Assembly (NCBI GenBank): GCA_015698045.1
Contig: BLAL01000238.1
Location: forward strand, 206,279-270,278
Reading direction: 5' to 3'
DNA: 64,000 bases
Origin: Rhizophagus clarus
Lineage: Eukaryota > Glomeromycota > Glomeromycetes > Glomerales > Glomeraceae
In this document: positions 21,997 through 33,756 of the stretch, piece after piece
Layout: each line of letters opens with the position of its first letter
Position numbering within the stretch: the stretch's first letter is position 1
Notes under the pieces: generated by a model
What the model was told of the DNA's origin: nothing
Database searches by the model: none
Seen by the model: the letters and a program-made list of their open reading frames with translations, nothing else
Made by a program: the position numbers and the translations under genes

Positions 21997-24288
21997 TTAT
22001 TCTTCTTCATCTACATCATCTACATCGATGAATTCATTCAATAAATCCTCTACATTATAATCAAAATTTCCTCCCCCATCGCTTTCTTGTTCGCTTTCTT
22101 GCTCATCATCATTGTCATCATCTGTATTAATTTTTTCGTATTCTTCTTCAGATTCATCTAAAATGTCGTCCGGGATCTCTCCAATTTCTTCAATTATTAA
22201 TTTGTGTGACAAATCAACAAATTTATCGATCCATACATGTTCTATTAGGACAACACAATTATCTGAAGGAACTGTAATTTGATTAGGTAAACTTTCATTT
22301 GATAAAACATCACATTCATCATCATCATCATTAGTTTCTGCCAGAGCCTCTGCAATTCGAATGTTCATTTCAGTTTCGCTAATACGAGTATCATTTTTTT
22401 CTATACCATAAAAACCAAGCTCTTTCTTAGCATTGGACTTCCAATGCATGATCATTTTAGCCATGGATTCTAGTCGACTTATATTCAAATTTAAACGCCG
22501 ATCATTAAATAGCCAGCCAAGTATTGAGAATCCTCGTTCGCAACTTGCAGAATTTGGACAAATCGCTAATAGATGGCGAGCGACTCTTGGGAGGCTGTTC
22601 GGTCGAGGGTCAGTATCGATCAAATTCCACCAATTTAGAGGATCGTCTAGAGAACAAGATTCATCAAGATCAAAGGGTGGTTTATTATCACGGTAGTCCT
22701 TAATTTGCTCGCATAGAGCCCTGGATTCTTTAAGATCAAATCCTAACCTTTTACCAATTGTAGTAGCGCACCTCACGATCCTTGAATAAGCTTTGGCTGT
22801 GAGAGGCTTACTCCTAAATCGGGGATCTAGGAAAAAGCAGGTTATATATTTGTCATCATCGAACTCTTTGAATCTTTCGTTCATCACGTTGAAACAATGG
22901 TTACGGAAGTTTTGATTAAATGATTTGGGTAATTGTTTCAAAACTGCTGATAGTCTTATCAAACTTAAAAAACAATTTCCAAGCGTCACTGATCTTGATT
23001 CTAAAGCCAAGACGGCTTTTCTCAATGGATTTAAAACGAATGAAAGAATTCGTAAATCGGAAAAAAAATTCCGTGTTTGGATAACACGTTTGACCTTATC
23101 GTTCAACAAATTACTTTCATTAGTAATAATTTGTTCTAGTACTGGTTCCAACCTAATTACCGAATCTACTGATTCGCTAGCTGTTATCCATCGCGTCTTA
23201 CAATATAACTTAATGCCTCCTCCATGAATACTATTCTCTTTGATGAGTTGTGTGAGTTTGGCTCCAGCTTGATGGGAATTTTTAAAAAATGAAGCTAATG
23301 TATTAACTTTTTGTAATAAACGATCTCCAAAACTTTCTTTAAGTATATCACACGCGATAAGATTGACCGCATGTGCTATACATCGTACGTTTTTGATGTT
23401 AGGGTATTTCTCTTCAATAATTTTGCGTGCATTCTGAACATTTGAGGCATTATCGGACACAATAGCCGATATTTTATTCGGGCCGATCCTTTCAATTATT
23501 TCTCCAATCACTTCGGCTACGTAATTACCTGTATGCGAATGTTCTGACAAATCTTGAAGTTTATACAAATACTCTTCTCTCGACGGAGTTATAATAACAA
23601 AATTCCATATAGAACGATGAGTGGGGGACGTCCAACCATCGAACGCTAAATTATATTAATATTAATATTATTACTTAAAAACACATTAAGAATATTGTTT
23701 TAAAAAAGTATAAAAAAAGTATTAAAAACCTAAAGTCAAATTAGCTCCATTTTCAATGATGGATGTGACAGTTGAGTTCACCATTGATAATTCCCGCTCA
23801 AGTAACTGATCTGACAAAAATTCTCTGGTTGGCAACTCATACGAAGAATTAAGCTCCTTTACAAAGTTAATAAAAAAAGGGTGCTCGACTATCCGGAATG
23901 AAATACCACATGCAACGAAAAATTTAGCCAAGGCACGATTAATCCTAGTTACTCTACCATCAGGAATTTTTGTGGAATCATGGTAGTCTGTAATATTTAA
24001 CTGATTACTCCCAACAATTTTTCTTTTTTTATTAACTTTATCTTCACGCTCTAATATTTTATTCAAATATTTTCTAACAATGGGTCCTGGAGCTTCCGAG
24101 CAGTGGTTCGCAAAGTGCTCTTCAAGTTTTGATATATCACCTCGTGACCATGAAAAATTACAATATTTACAAGTGGCATGATATTTTCCTGAACCAACGG
24201 GATTTCCTCTAATAGCATCCTCCCAGGTAGAGCTGGGAGGCCTACCACCTTTATTTTTATTTTTTTCTAAGTCTAAAGTGCTGGTCAT
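21997..24288 (-). CDS. hAT superfamily transposase with BED zinc finger, 2 exons, 735 aa
   Basis: Exon 1 is 24288-23730 and exon 2 is 23645-21997; the 84-nt intron (GT-AG) joins LTL to AFDGWTS in frame. I prefer the ATG at 24288 to one 90 nt upstream because it directly precedes the basic GGRPPSSTW segment. Domains in order: a BED finger (TCKYCNFSW ... EEHFANHC), a DUF659-like region (AFDGWTSPTHRSIWNF, IVSDNASNVQNA, RCIAHAVNLIACDIL) with candidate catalytic acidic residues, and the C-terminal dimerisation region (SASCERGFSILGWLFNDRR, RLESMAKMIMHW). An acidic tail follows. Length and order match active hAT transposases, which cut at 8-bp-duplicating sites, and no stop or frameshift is present. 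Confidence 0.85.
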
Positions 24289-25253
24289 ATTGAAATGTGT
24301 ATAAAGTTTTTTTATTTTGTACGTGTTTAAGTAAAAAAAGTAATGCAAGGCAAACACGAAGTAATTTAAAAAATCCATAACAGATAATCATATGATTTGG
24401 TTCAAATTTCAAGGTATAGCCGTAACAGTTGGGGATTATAACAGTAAAATGATAAATAAAAAAAGGAGTTAAAGGAGTTAAAGGACGAAAAGTAACTGAT
24501 TATCTTTGATATTAATGATGTCAGATCATTTCCTGAATGACCGTCAGATATGATTGGTTGTGTGTCATGTGGTGGCTGAATTTTATTTTGTTACACTAAT
24601 TACATTATTAGAAAAATGAAACTATGCCGAAACTATATTAAAGTATTAATATATATTATGCCGAAACTATGCCAAAATGCCGAAACTGTTTCGGCATTTC
24701 GGCAGTTTCGGCAGTTTCGGCATTTCGGCATTTTTGGCTGCTTGCCGAAACCTAGTTTCGCCAGTTTCGCCAGTTTCGGCATGCCGAAACTCACTAGTTT
24801 CGGCAAGCAACCTTACCTCCCTTACCATTATGCCCATGGTGTTGTAAAAATCGATAGTCTTCCATTACAATATCCGTCATTTTCTCCTGATCAGCTATTA
24901 TTTTACAAAATTCCTGTCTATCCTCTTCTGTGATTGGAAGACAGATTTCATTTGGTTCGAAGCCTATATATTGGGAAACTTGGTCACGTAGTTCAGCCAT
25001 TATATCAATAAAGCTTATCTTTAAAATATGTAGATTTTTCTTTCAGCTGATCGTAAACTTTGATATGCAAAATACTAATGATTATCTCTGGGCATTTTCG
25101 AGGCCAGACTGTATGATCGGAGGCCAGAAGATCAAAGATTGAAATTGAAGTTAGCCGGTATTATTGCATGAGAAAAAATATATAAATAATATTATAAGTT
25201 TTCTTAGCTGAAATTGCCATACCTCCGCTAGAATACTTAATAATATAATTTAT

Positions 25254-28200
25254 TTAAGTGCTTTGCTTTACTGCCTCCGGCTCGGTCACATCCTCAAGAT
25301 GGAAATACCATAAATTACTAATCTCATCTAGTGCCCCAATTTCTAATATGTGAGGTAAGGAAGGTAGGTCAGCAATTATTTCATTTTTTCGCATGGATGA
25401 AACTGGTCTGATTTCTTCTGGAATTGACACATGCTCTTTGTAACGCATATGATAGATCAATTTGTGAAAGAATAAATTATACTCTTCAATACACTTTGCA
25501 AGCTCGCTAGGATATCGAGCAAAATCAGAGCATATTTTTTCCTTCATTTCGTCATCTACCGAGAGGTTTTTATCTTTTGAAATTTTCCTAGCGCATTTCA
25601 TAAATTTCTCCTATAATACCTCGATAGGGTTACTTACCATGAAAATCTCGTAGCTAAGCCATTCGCCATGAAATATTTCATATAAGTACCCTATCTTTTG
25701 ATACAACATTTCTTGTGCCTTTTTGACCGCAGTTCTGTAAGCACGCTTATAAGCAATCCCACGAGATTCCATCATCTTGGAAGTAACACCATTGACTATG
25801 ATATTTTCTTTTACGAATCCCTCAAGCCATGACTTGGCCTTGTTTTGAGCGTAGTCATCAATTTGCTTATATTTCTCATTCGGGTCTTCGATCCGCATGA
25901 TTCGACTTGAGGGTTCTGGCTCATACTTCTTGTCATACATGATAAATCGGGCACAGAGGCCAATAATAGTTTTTTTGAAATAATGGTATAAATCTAGTTC
26001 CTTCCCCAATTCCTTAGCTACATCGGCGAATTCCATTTTTTCGCCTTTAGTTGGTTTTAACTTTCTACCATGTAAATCGAAGGTAGTATCGGGATGGGTT
26101 ACTACATAACTAAAGCGTTCACCTGGTATCAGAATTTTACTATCATATTTTCCTCTCATTCTTCCTATAAAACGTTGGACGCTAATATTATTTACATCAG
26201 GTTTCCATGCATCAGTCTCTATAAACTGTTCGAAATTCCATTGCTCAGTATTAATTATAGCGTCCCTAAGAACGTCCTCAACAATTTTATGGAGAGAGTG
26301 CTCGTTGTTGATATCCCTAACTTCATTCATAATCCGATCCCCTATGGTTTTGAAAAGCTGGGATTTGCCTTGTTTTACAGTATCAATTCCTCTTATGAAA
26401 GGGTCCTCCAGACTGAAATTTACTGCATCTTCGTACTTGGTGCCAAAATATTTTTTCTTCCCAGTGAAGACTACTGGGAATAGCACTTCTTCATAAGCCA
26501 TTTCGAGATAACCCGATCTGGTTTTTAGCCTAAGAAAACTGTTTACTTCATTACACAATTTCTCCATTACGCCCATAGTAATTGTGACCATTTCGGTCCA
26601 GTACTCTAGTTTCGAAATTGTGCCTTTCCCGCCATTGTAGGCCAGATCACATTTCTCATAACAAGAATCTGGGCAAGTGAGATATAGGGAATCAGTATCC
26701 CCGTATTTTATCCCAAAGCCCTTCTTTTTCACGAATTCTGCGATGAGTTTGATATTCTCTCGCCCAGCTGAAGTAACACCCCAGCAAGTGCTAGTGTATA
26801 GAACGGGGAATCACTTTGGCCGGTCACACCATAGAACGAATTCATATATAATTTAATCACCTTCTGCTTCGAATTTAAAGAATTGTATTCAAAACAAATA
26901 GAACTATATTCTTTCATAAAATCATCATATGATAAATCAGCTCCATCAGAGTGCTCCTCTGGAACAATAAAGGAACTTAGGATCTTGGTCATCTCTGCGT
27001 GCCTCTCAGTATTTTTTACAGAGAATAGAACATCTTTGATTGCGTCCACTACCAGGAAAGATCTGCCAGCTGAATCCATTTTACTTTTAACTTTCCCCAT
27101 ATATTCCTTTTTCTTTCCAAGAACTTTAAGTTGGGCCTTTAATTCATTCCGTATATTGAGCAGATTTTTCAATATTTTTGTAAATAGACCTTCCTGATCA
27201 GATTTATTTCCATGCCGTATGGTCCAGGCTCGCACAGGTTTACCGCCATACTTGAACTCGATACTGTGAAGCACTTTATTCTCTCTCTTTAACTTATCTA
27301 CTTCCGAAAGTGTTGAGACCATCTTCTCGGGTGAGAGGTTGTAAGTCATAATTATGCTGGGATACAAGGATCTAAAGTCTAAACCAGTGACAGGGTGCTT
27401 ATTTTCAAGACCCTTTTCTGGCGGAAACACATACGCTCCTGGAAACTTCCCAGATGCTTTCTGATTGGAAATTTTCGTGGTATATAGAATGTCCTGCGCT
27501 CAAGCTTCAGCGCCTAAGAGATTGGATACTTTCGTTCCTATAGCATAATAATGTGAGTTGAATAATGATATATGAGCGATTGAGGCCACCTCTCTGTAAT
27601 CATTTATAACATTAGATTTGACCATGAGCTCCTGACAACATAAAGCATCTATAACACAATAATTTACGATTTCATGCATATGTTTTTTGGAAGAGTCGGA
27701 AGCCCTGTCTTTCGCTTCTGAATAATACTTCCATAATTTGCTCATGGGCATATCGGCTTTACCATCGAGACCATATTTTTCTAAGAAGTATTTTAGTGAT
27801 GTTTTCTCAGAGCGGGGGTGAAGTTGCATAAAACTTGCGCGAACATCGATCAGTACACACCCCGGAAGTTTAAGAAAGGAGGATTCGAAAGTCAAAGAGG
27901 GATTGATTTTGATATTAATAGATTCGCGACCTTCTGTTTTTCTGAAATTCCTATCCGTTTTCTTCGCCCATTGGTCCCTATGAAAGTAACCACTACTTAG
28001 TGGCTTTCCAGTTCCACCGAAATAATTCCAAGTGAGAGTGGATTGAGTATTGGCTGTCTTATACGGATTTGCTGACATTTGTTGGACCATCCAGTCGAAA
28101 ACATTTAACTTGGTGGCTTTTTCTACGATGAAGGGCCAATCATAACCAGAGTCATTAAAACTGAGCTGGATGTCTAGAGCAAAAGATTTCCAGCATAAAG

Positions 28201-29278
28201 CGAAAGCTTTTAATACATTGGCTTAGTTTTCACATATAATAGTAATCCAGTCTGGGTCTGGTGCCGTCTCAACGTCGACAAGGCATATCTGTTCTAGTGG
28301 TTTCGGGTCGTCTTTCCAGTGTAGAGTCATACAGATCGTAAAAACTTGGGACGTGTCATTTTTCGCTTCTGGGAAGTTCCCCAACCCACGTGAATCGTAT
28401 GTTTCTATGTCCCACGTTAGTACTAGTGCTCGATCGTTAACAAAGAGAGAAGATGGATAGATTTTGTAAAGTGGTTCGAAATTATCTATGAGACGAAAGT
28501 TATCAATGTGGACATAAAATGCATGTGGACAATGTTGGGATTTCGCATAATAAGGTGCACTGAAATTATATCTATAATCGCTCACTAAGCCCCACCCAGA
28601 AAGTGGTATCTTATACTCTCTTGCAACTTTACGATAATATGTGCCTGTATCATCTGAAGCAGTCTCTATCCTATTTTCTTGATCGGTCTCCGAATTATAT
28701 CTTGAGATAATATCGAAAGCGGTAAACCTTAGGTCTTTATTTGGCGCAGTAATGCGAAGATACGGCTTTTTTTCTGCATGGTAACCACAGATAGGATATG
28801 CTTTTATACATTCCATCCGGATTAGATTCATGTTCATAGTGCTCCCACTACCGTCTTCCCCAGTAGCAAGAATACCTTTTATTTTAGACCAGAATTTAGG
28901 AATACTTGTATTATTGGGAACACGAATATCGAAAAATACCTTAATACCAGTAATGGTGACAACTGCTTTCTGACCATTAACGAGGTATCCATAAAGGCGA
29001 AGAATATAATGGGGGGTTTTATTAATATATTCTTTTGCTTCTTCTATATCGATTGACATAAATGGAATATCTCGATGGTTTGCTATCTCATCTTTGAGAA
29101 TTGAAGTCGAACTCTTATCGTTTCTCATGGCTAATTTATCACGGGTTGAGATACCCGCCAAGTAATTTTCACCGCCATATCTGATTACCTGACCCGATGA
29201 TGTTTTTTCTTTTTCAGCCTCTGGGTGAAAAAGGGCGGGGGCGTCGAAGAACTCTGAAAGTGAGGATTGTTCAGTCAT
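25254..29278 (-). pseudogene. protein-primed family B DNA polymerase of the Maverick/Polinton type, broken
   Basis: The ATG is at 29278. Motifs in order are: exonuclease [10 protein letters not shown] (about 28400), exonuclease [12 protein letters not shown] (about 28150), polymerase [12 protein letters not shown] (about 27370), [10 protein letters not shown] (about 26840) and [11 protein letters not shown] (about 26695). The total of about 1,340 codons fits the long polymerases of Polintons, which replicate the element with a protein primer. The frame is broken by TAA at 28223, TGA at 27500, a one-base loss in a C4 run at 26779-26782 (just before motif C), and TAG at 25611. All other sequence stays open in frame across these points. 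The copy is therefore non-functional unless the breaks are assembly errors. Confidence 0.8.
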
Positions 29279-29403
29279 GATATTATATCGCGAATATACA
29301 GTTTGAGAGAAACTATATACTCCGGGAGAAAAAAGTTTAAAATGAAAATTAATTCTGAACTATATAGATCGATACATAAATCAACTATCCACAGTTATTA
29401 AAA

Positions 29404-29685
29404 ATGGTATTTTATCGATGTACTTATATCCACAGGAGTGGTAAGATTTGCAATCGGGGATGCTACCATCCGGAAGGATGTTTTATTCATCGCAATTCTC
29501 CTTCTCAGGTATTTTGCAAAGAATGTGGAAAATTATCTTATTCTGGATATGGATATTGCGATGATCATGCTAGAAAGCACCGTAAAAATGAACAATACCA
29601 TCAGAAAAGGATGGTAGACTTATCTTCGGCAGAGATATTGGTAGGTAATTTAGAGGTAAACAAAAATAATACAACTTGTCACTAG
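29404..29685 (+). CDS. small Cys/His-rich putative zinc-binding protein, 93 aa
   Basis: The ATG is at 29404. It has the same layout as the protein at 1677: CTYIHRSGKIC then GCYHPEGCFIH, then FCKECGKLSYSGYGYCDDHA, then a basic segment. Two small zinc fingers are likely. It is divergent from the polymerase gene, with about 125 bp between starts. The extra C-terminal 20 residues run into the ACTAGTGAC-rich foldback repeat and may be read-through. Confidence 0.55.
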   Translation: MVFYRCTYIHRSGKICNRGCYHPEGCFIHRNSPSQVFCKECGKLSYSGYGYCDDHARKHRKNEQYHQKRMVDLSSAEILVGNLEVNKNNTTCH

Positions 29686-29689
29686 TGGA

Positions 29690-30075
29690 TTCCAAAGGGA
29701 TCGTGTCACTAGAAAAAAAAGCCAGTGACAGAACTAGTAACGCGAACGATAGGCTCTTTAAGAATTCTAGGCCGAAAGAAACCTTTCTTGATGGATGTCA
29801 CTAGTGTCACTAGTGTCACTGGAAAAAATCTGAGTTCCTTAACTTTTTTTATTTTTTATAGCATACATTTATTATAATATATCTTGCGTAAAGTAGGTAG
29901 CATAGAAAAAATTTGATTTTTTTTTCTAATTTATTACTCTTTTACTAGTGACACTAGTGACACTAATCAAGAAAGAAATAAAATAGCCTAATAATCTCAA
30001 GAAAGATAACAAAGCTGTCACTAGTTCTGTCACCAGTTAGTATTCGGAACTAGTGACACTAGTGACAGCTGATGA
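29690..30075. repeat. foldback element rich in CACTAGTGTCACTAGTG
   Basis: The left arm (about 29725-29832) and right arm (about 29945-30045) are inverted copies. TTTCTTGAT...GTCACTAGTGTCACTAGTG on the left matches ACTAGTGACACTAGTGACACTAATCAAGAAA on the right (quoted in parts), and CCAGTGACAGAACTAGT matches ACTAGTTCTGTCACCAG. The spacer is about 110 bp and AT-rich. No clear target duplication is seen. It is probably a small MITE. Confidence 0.6.
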
Positions 30076-32005
30076 CAACAAAAAATCGTCCCAATTTATA
30101 TCCTAATATGCCTGAAAATGTGGTAAAATATAATATAAATACGTTCTAATGATTCAAATCTCGGGACACGAAATCGGCATACATATACTGGCGCAATAGT
30201 TAGACCACAAGATGGTGTACTTCTTAGCAAACAAATGGGCCGGCCAAGCTAATACAAATTGCACGCCCAATAGAATACCCAAAATCGATATTAAAGTTAG
30301 ACAAATGTTATTATTATTTTTGGCGCAATAGATTTTTGTTCAATTTTAATGACGTAATATTCCATAAATTCGGCCACAACTTTACTTTTACTAGGGACAC
30401 GAAGTTGGCATACATAAACCGGCAACAAATAGGATTACAAAATCGGCGCACTTCTGGCAATTAAATGGGCCGACCATAGTATACGGAACTAGTGACAACC
30501 GGTTAACTAAATTTGCTATATTATGACAGAGGGTGTTCGGTACCGTAACAGGATCATGTGACCATGACGCAGTAAGGCGCAGTATGAATTCGCTTAATTT
30601 TGGCCAGATCTTTGGATACAATAACTCAGCATTCAAGTGATCAACCTTTCTGGTTCCCTGCCAGTTCTCTGCCAGTTCCATGACAGTTCCAGGAGAGTTC
30701 CGGGCACTACCAGGTTACTATCATAGCGCCAACTTGGATCCTTCAGATCATGTGTCCCAAAGATCGGCCAGAAATTATGCCATAGTGCCAACCAAATTTA
30801 GACGCGAATCTACTGCGATCTACTGCGCCACCCGACACGATATTTTTTTACCACATTTTGGGATCTAGAAAGGCAACCAAATAGGTAAAGAAGGAAAACA
30901 CCCTCGACACCTTAATAGGTAACCAAAGAGGCACAGAATGGCAGAAACTTTGTCATAAAACTTAGGGTCCAAACAATTGCAGACAAGCCAGACCTCCAAC
31001 ATAGAATTCAACAGCCAATCAACCATAGAACCCCAATATCATAAATTATATTAAAAAAATAATTATCGGCGCACAGAACTAAATAAAAATAGGTACATTT
31101 TGATTATTTAGTAATAGTAATATTTAGGTTATTTAATCACATGATCCCCAAATAATAAATGGGAAAAGCTAAAGAAAAGTAAATTCAAAGGGAAGGAATA
31201 TAGTAAGAAAAAAAAACTAGGTATACGAAATCATCATAGACAAGTTATTTAGATAGATTATTTAATCATATTTAGGTTATTAACTTTAGATCATTTAGAT
31301 ATATTTAGACCATTTAGTTATATTTAGATTATTTAGTTATATTTAGACCATTTAGTTATATTTAGATTATTTAGTTACATTTAGACCATTTAGTTATATT
31401 TAGATTATTTATAGTCATACTTAGATTATTTAGTTATATTTAGATTATTTATAGTCATACTTAGATTATTTAGTTATATTTAGATTATTTTATTACTAAA
31501 TAACCTAGTCTAAGCTGTTTATGACTAAACAATATAATTATATCGTTTAATCATAAACGGCTACATGAAAATTACTCTATTTCACCTGAAATAATATATT
31601 ACAGTAACTAAAAATTTATTTATATTATCGTTCAAGAAGGTATCTACCTGTCAGTCACATAATTGAGATATACTGAAGTACCTAATTATTTTCCTATGTC
31701 TGATTACTAGTATATTATTAAAACTACTTGGATTTGGTTTAGTAACAGTTGAACTATTCAATGCTCTATATATTATATAGAAAAAGAGCTGTGTTATTTA
31801 ATTTGTTTCAGAGATAATTTACAATATCAAGTTGTATCAGTTTAATCACTGTTTAATGCTTTAGTTAAACTATATAAAGTAAGTTATTATATATTTATTA
31901 TCTTAAAACAAAATCATAAATAAAGATACTTTAACATACATATTATTTTTGTAAGATTATAATTCCAAATAAAAAAACTGCTATTTCTAAAATTTATCTT
32001 TTTAG
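30076..32005. repeat. non-coding repeat-rich stretch
   Basis: No supported gene. It holds two direct copies of a segment starting GGGACACGAA (about 30160 and 30393), a GGAACT/AGTTCC cluster at 30655-30705 that mirrors one at 8938-8988, and a tandem array of about 20-bp units of the type TTAGATTATTTAGTTATATT at about 31255-31495. Short ORFs here have no family signal. Confidence 0.45.
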
Positions 32006-32782
32006 GCTTCAATTGAAATGTATTGATAAAAATCATAAAAGTAGACCATGTGAATTGAAACTCAATAAAAAATCAAGTAAAACTACACAAATTAAGTATA
32101 CCAAAGGTCTTGTAAAAAAAGAATAAATACATTTTAAAGATTCAATTAAAAACTTTTACAATCTCAAAGATCATGTAGTTTTAAAGGCTTTGAATTTTAC
32201 TGTTGAAAATAAAGAATATCATATATCATTTGGAAAAGATGATGATGTTAAAAAAAAACAAAAATTACATTTAATGACATATGTACAAGATGTAGAAAAT
32301 ATACCTTATGATACATATTGTCATCCCACAACTATAAAATCAACATTACCATAAGAATATGCTATTTCTTAAACATGACAAGAAATTAATACATGCATGG
32401 AGAAATTAATACCCATTAATTTTATTGATTTAAATTCTGCAATCATACAAGAAGATCTGTCAGAAGAACCTGATATAATATACCAAACAATTATTGAACA
32501 AGTTGTTAATGCAATTGGAAAGAGAGCTTATCAAAGTATTAAAAAAATTCTTAAATATATTGTATCATCATATATTAAAGAAGAAAAATTAGATTCTAAA
32601 ATACCAGTTATTCATCTTCGAATATCTGGTAATGAAAGAAATGTTAGGCAAAAGGTAAAGCATGTTATAATTACTGTGGTACTATTAGATAATTCAATGA
32701 ATCTTTTTAAGTCTGATTATTATTATACAATTGTTTTATTTCCAGAGATTGAAAATTATTCAACTTTAAAAGTAGTAGCAAC

Positions 32783-33208
32783 TAAAGTTGCCTACTGAAA
32801 TTAGGTAGTTTAGGCCAAGGCTGAAACTTTTTTGTAACTGAAAGTTTAGGCAATTAAAAGTAAATTTATTAAAATTATAATGCCAAAATTATTATCAAAA
32901 TGCCAAAATTTGGCCAAAATTATAAGTTGACTTTAATATCATAATTCTGGTCAAAATAAAGGATTGATATAAAATTTTCTTTTTTAGACTCTTGTATAAC
33001 TACTGTGTAACTTAATTTTTCAATTTTACTGGAAATTAAAATTTTCTTTTTTGGAATTTTGTGTAATATTATATGACTTAATACCGTAATTTTGACCAAT
33101 TTTTAATTTTAACCAAAATTAAGAAATAGTTTTGACCTTAATTTTAGAATGGATTTGATTGGCCAAAACTTTTCAGAATTTCCTTTTTAGTTTTGGCAGG
33201 CAACCTTA
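32783..33208. mobile_element. hAT-type MITE, 426 bp
   Basis: The ends are TAAAGTTGCCTACTGAAA and TTTTGGCAGGCAACCTTA (imperfect inverted repeats). The flanks are GTAGCAAC (32775-32782) and GTAACAAC (33209-33216), a 7/8 target duplication. The termini resemble those of the autonomous hAT at 20052 (TAAGGTTGCTTGCCGAAA), so this family could be mobilised by that transposase. There is no ORF. Confidence 0.75.
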
Positions 33209-33697
33209 GTAACAACTGCTCTTATTTAAAAATTATAAAAATTGAGTAATACAGAAATAGTTATTAACAATATTTTTTGGAGGGTTGAGTTTTTTTTAAC
33301 TCTAACTGGAAATTTCTTTCTATCTGTTTAGGTTTAAATGCTGCAAATTCCAATCATTTTTGTTCGTAGTGTGAAATAACTAAAAACCAATATAAAAATG
33401 GGAAAAGTGACTGGATGATTAGTAAATTAATGAGTATTTTAAGTGAAAATTTAACAGCATATTCAGATCATAAATTACTTTCACTTTTTAACATAATCTC
33501 ACTTAAAAATCATATTTCAGACAAGCTTCATATTATGTTACGTATTACTGATCGCTTATAGAAATTAGTTTTACAAGAAATTAAAAATAAAGAATTATTT
33601 AATAATATAACTTAAAACATTATAATCAAGAAGATGGAAAATCTAAAAATACAGTTTGAATTTTGAAAAATTCATGATACTGATAATTGGAATTATA

Positions 33698-33756
33698 TGT
33701 AGTCCTATCTAATCTAATAAATGTATATATGATTTCATCACCAAAAAAAAAAAAAA
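33698..33756 (+). mobile_element. 5'-truncated retroposon scrap with poly-A tail and 15-bp TSD
   Basis: A 59-bp insert ends in A14 and is bracketed by perfect 15-bp copies of ATAATTGGAATTATA (33683-33697 and 33757-33771). It splits the coding phrase NWNY in the interrupted gene. The tail and long duplication are the signature of target-primed reverse transcription. The source element cannot be told from 45 bp. Confidence 0.75.

Larger units (their letters stand above)
20052..24815 (-). mobile_element. near-complete hAT transposon, 4764 bp, with transposase and Myb/SANT gene
   Basis: The termini are TAAGGTTGCTTGCCGAAAC at the left and its exact reverse complement at 24797-24815. CCTCCCTT is duplicated perfectly at 20044-20051 and 24816-24823. 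Both ends have dense subterminal arrays of TGCCGAAA/TTTCGGCA (about 20075-20235 and 24610-24810) able to form hairpins. Inside, on the minus strand, are a spliced hAT transposase (24288-21997) and a second spliced gene of the Myb/SANT type (21319-20618). The perfect duplication and the long open transposase frame point to recent insertion. The stretch 21320-21996 between the two genes is AT-rich without a supported gene. Confidence 0.9.
19875..25000 (-). pseudogene. 117-aa hypothetical gene split by the 4.76-kb hAT element
   Basis: The start (ATG at 25000) to 24816 and the remainder 20043 to 19875 join in one frame of exactly 118 codons when the hAT element and one 8-bp duplication are omitted. 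The N-terminus is acidic (ITEEDRQEFCKII); the part beyond the insertion reads RIHIGWLLGCMVADAEKVL and ends VPLAPVLTQ. No family is recognised. It lies downstream of the polymerase on the same strand, so it may be an element gene. Confidence 0.65.

Noticed and set aside
7547..28225. Alternative genetic code or programmed readthrough (TGA as Trp)
   Set aside because: TAA and TAG interruptions and true frameshifts occur in the same genes, and the intact transposase and ATPase use normal stops.
30391..30868. Two back-to-back ORFs of 96 and 62 aa
   Set aside because: They lie in a repeat-derived patch with GGAACT units; no family signal and no splice or start context.
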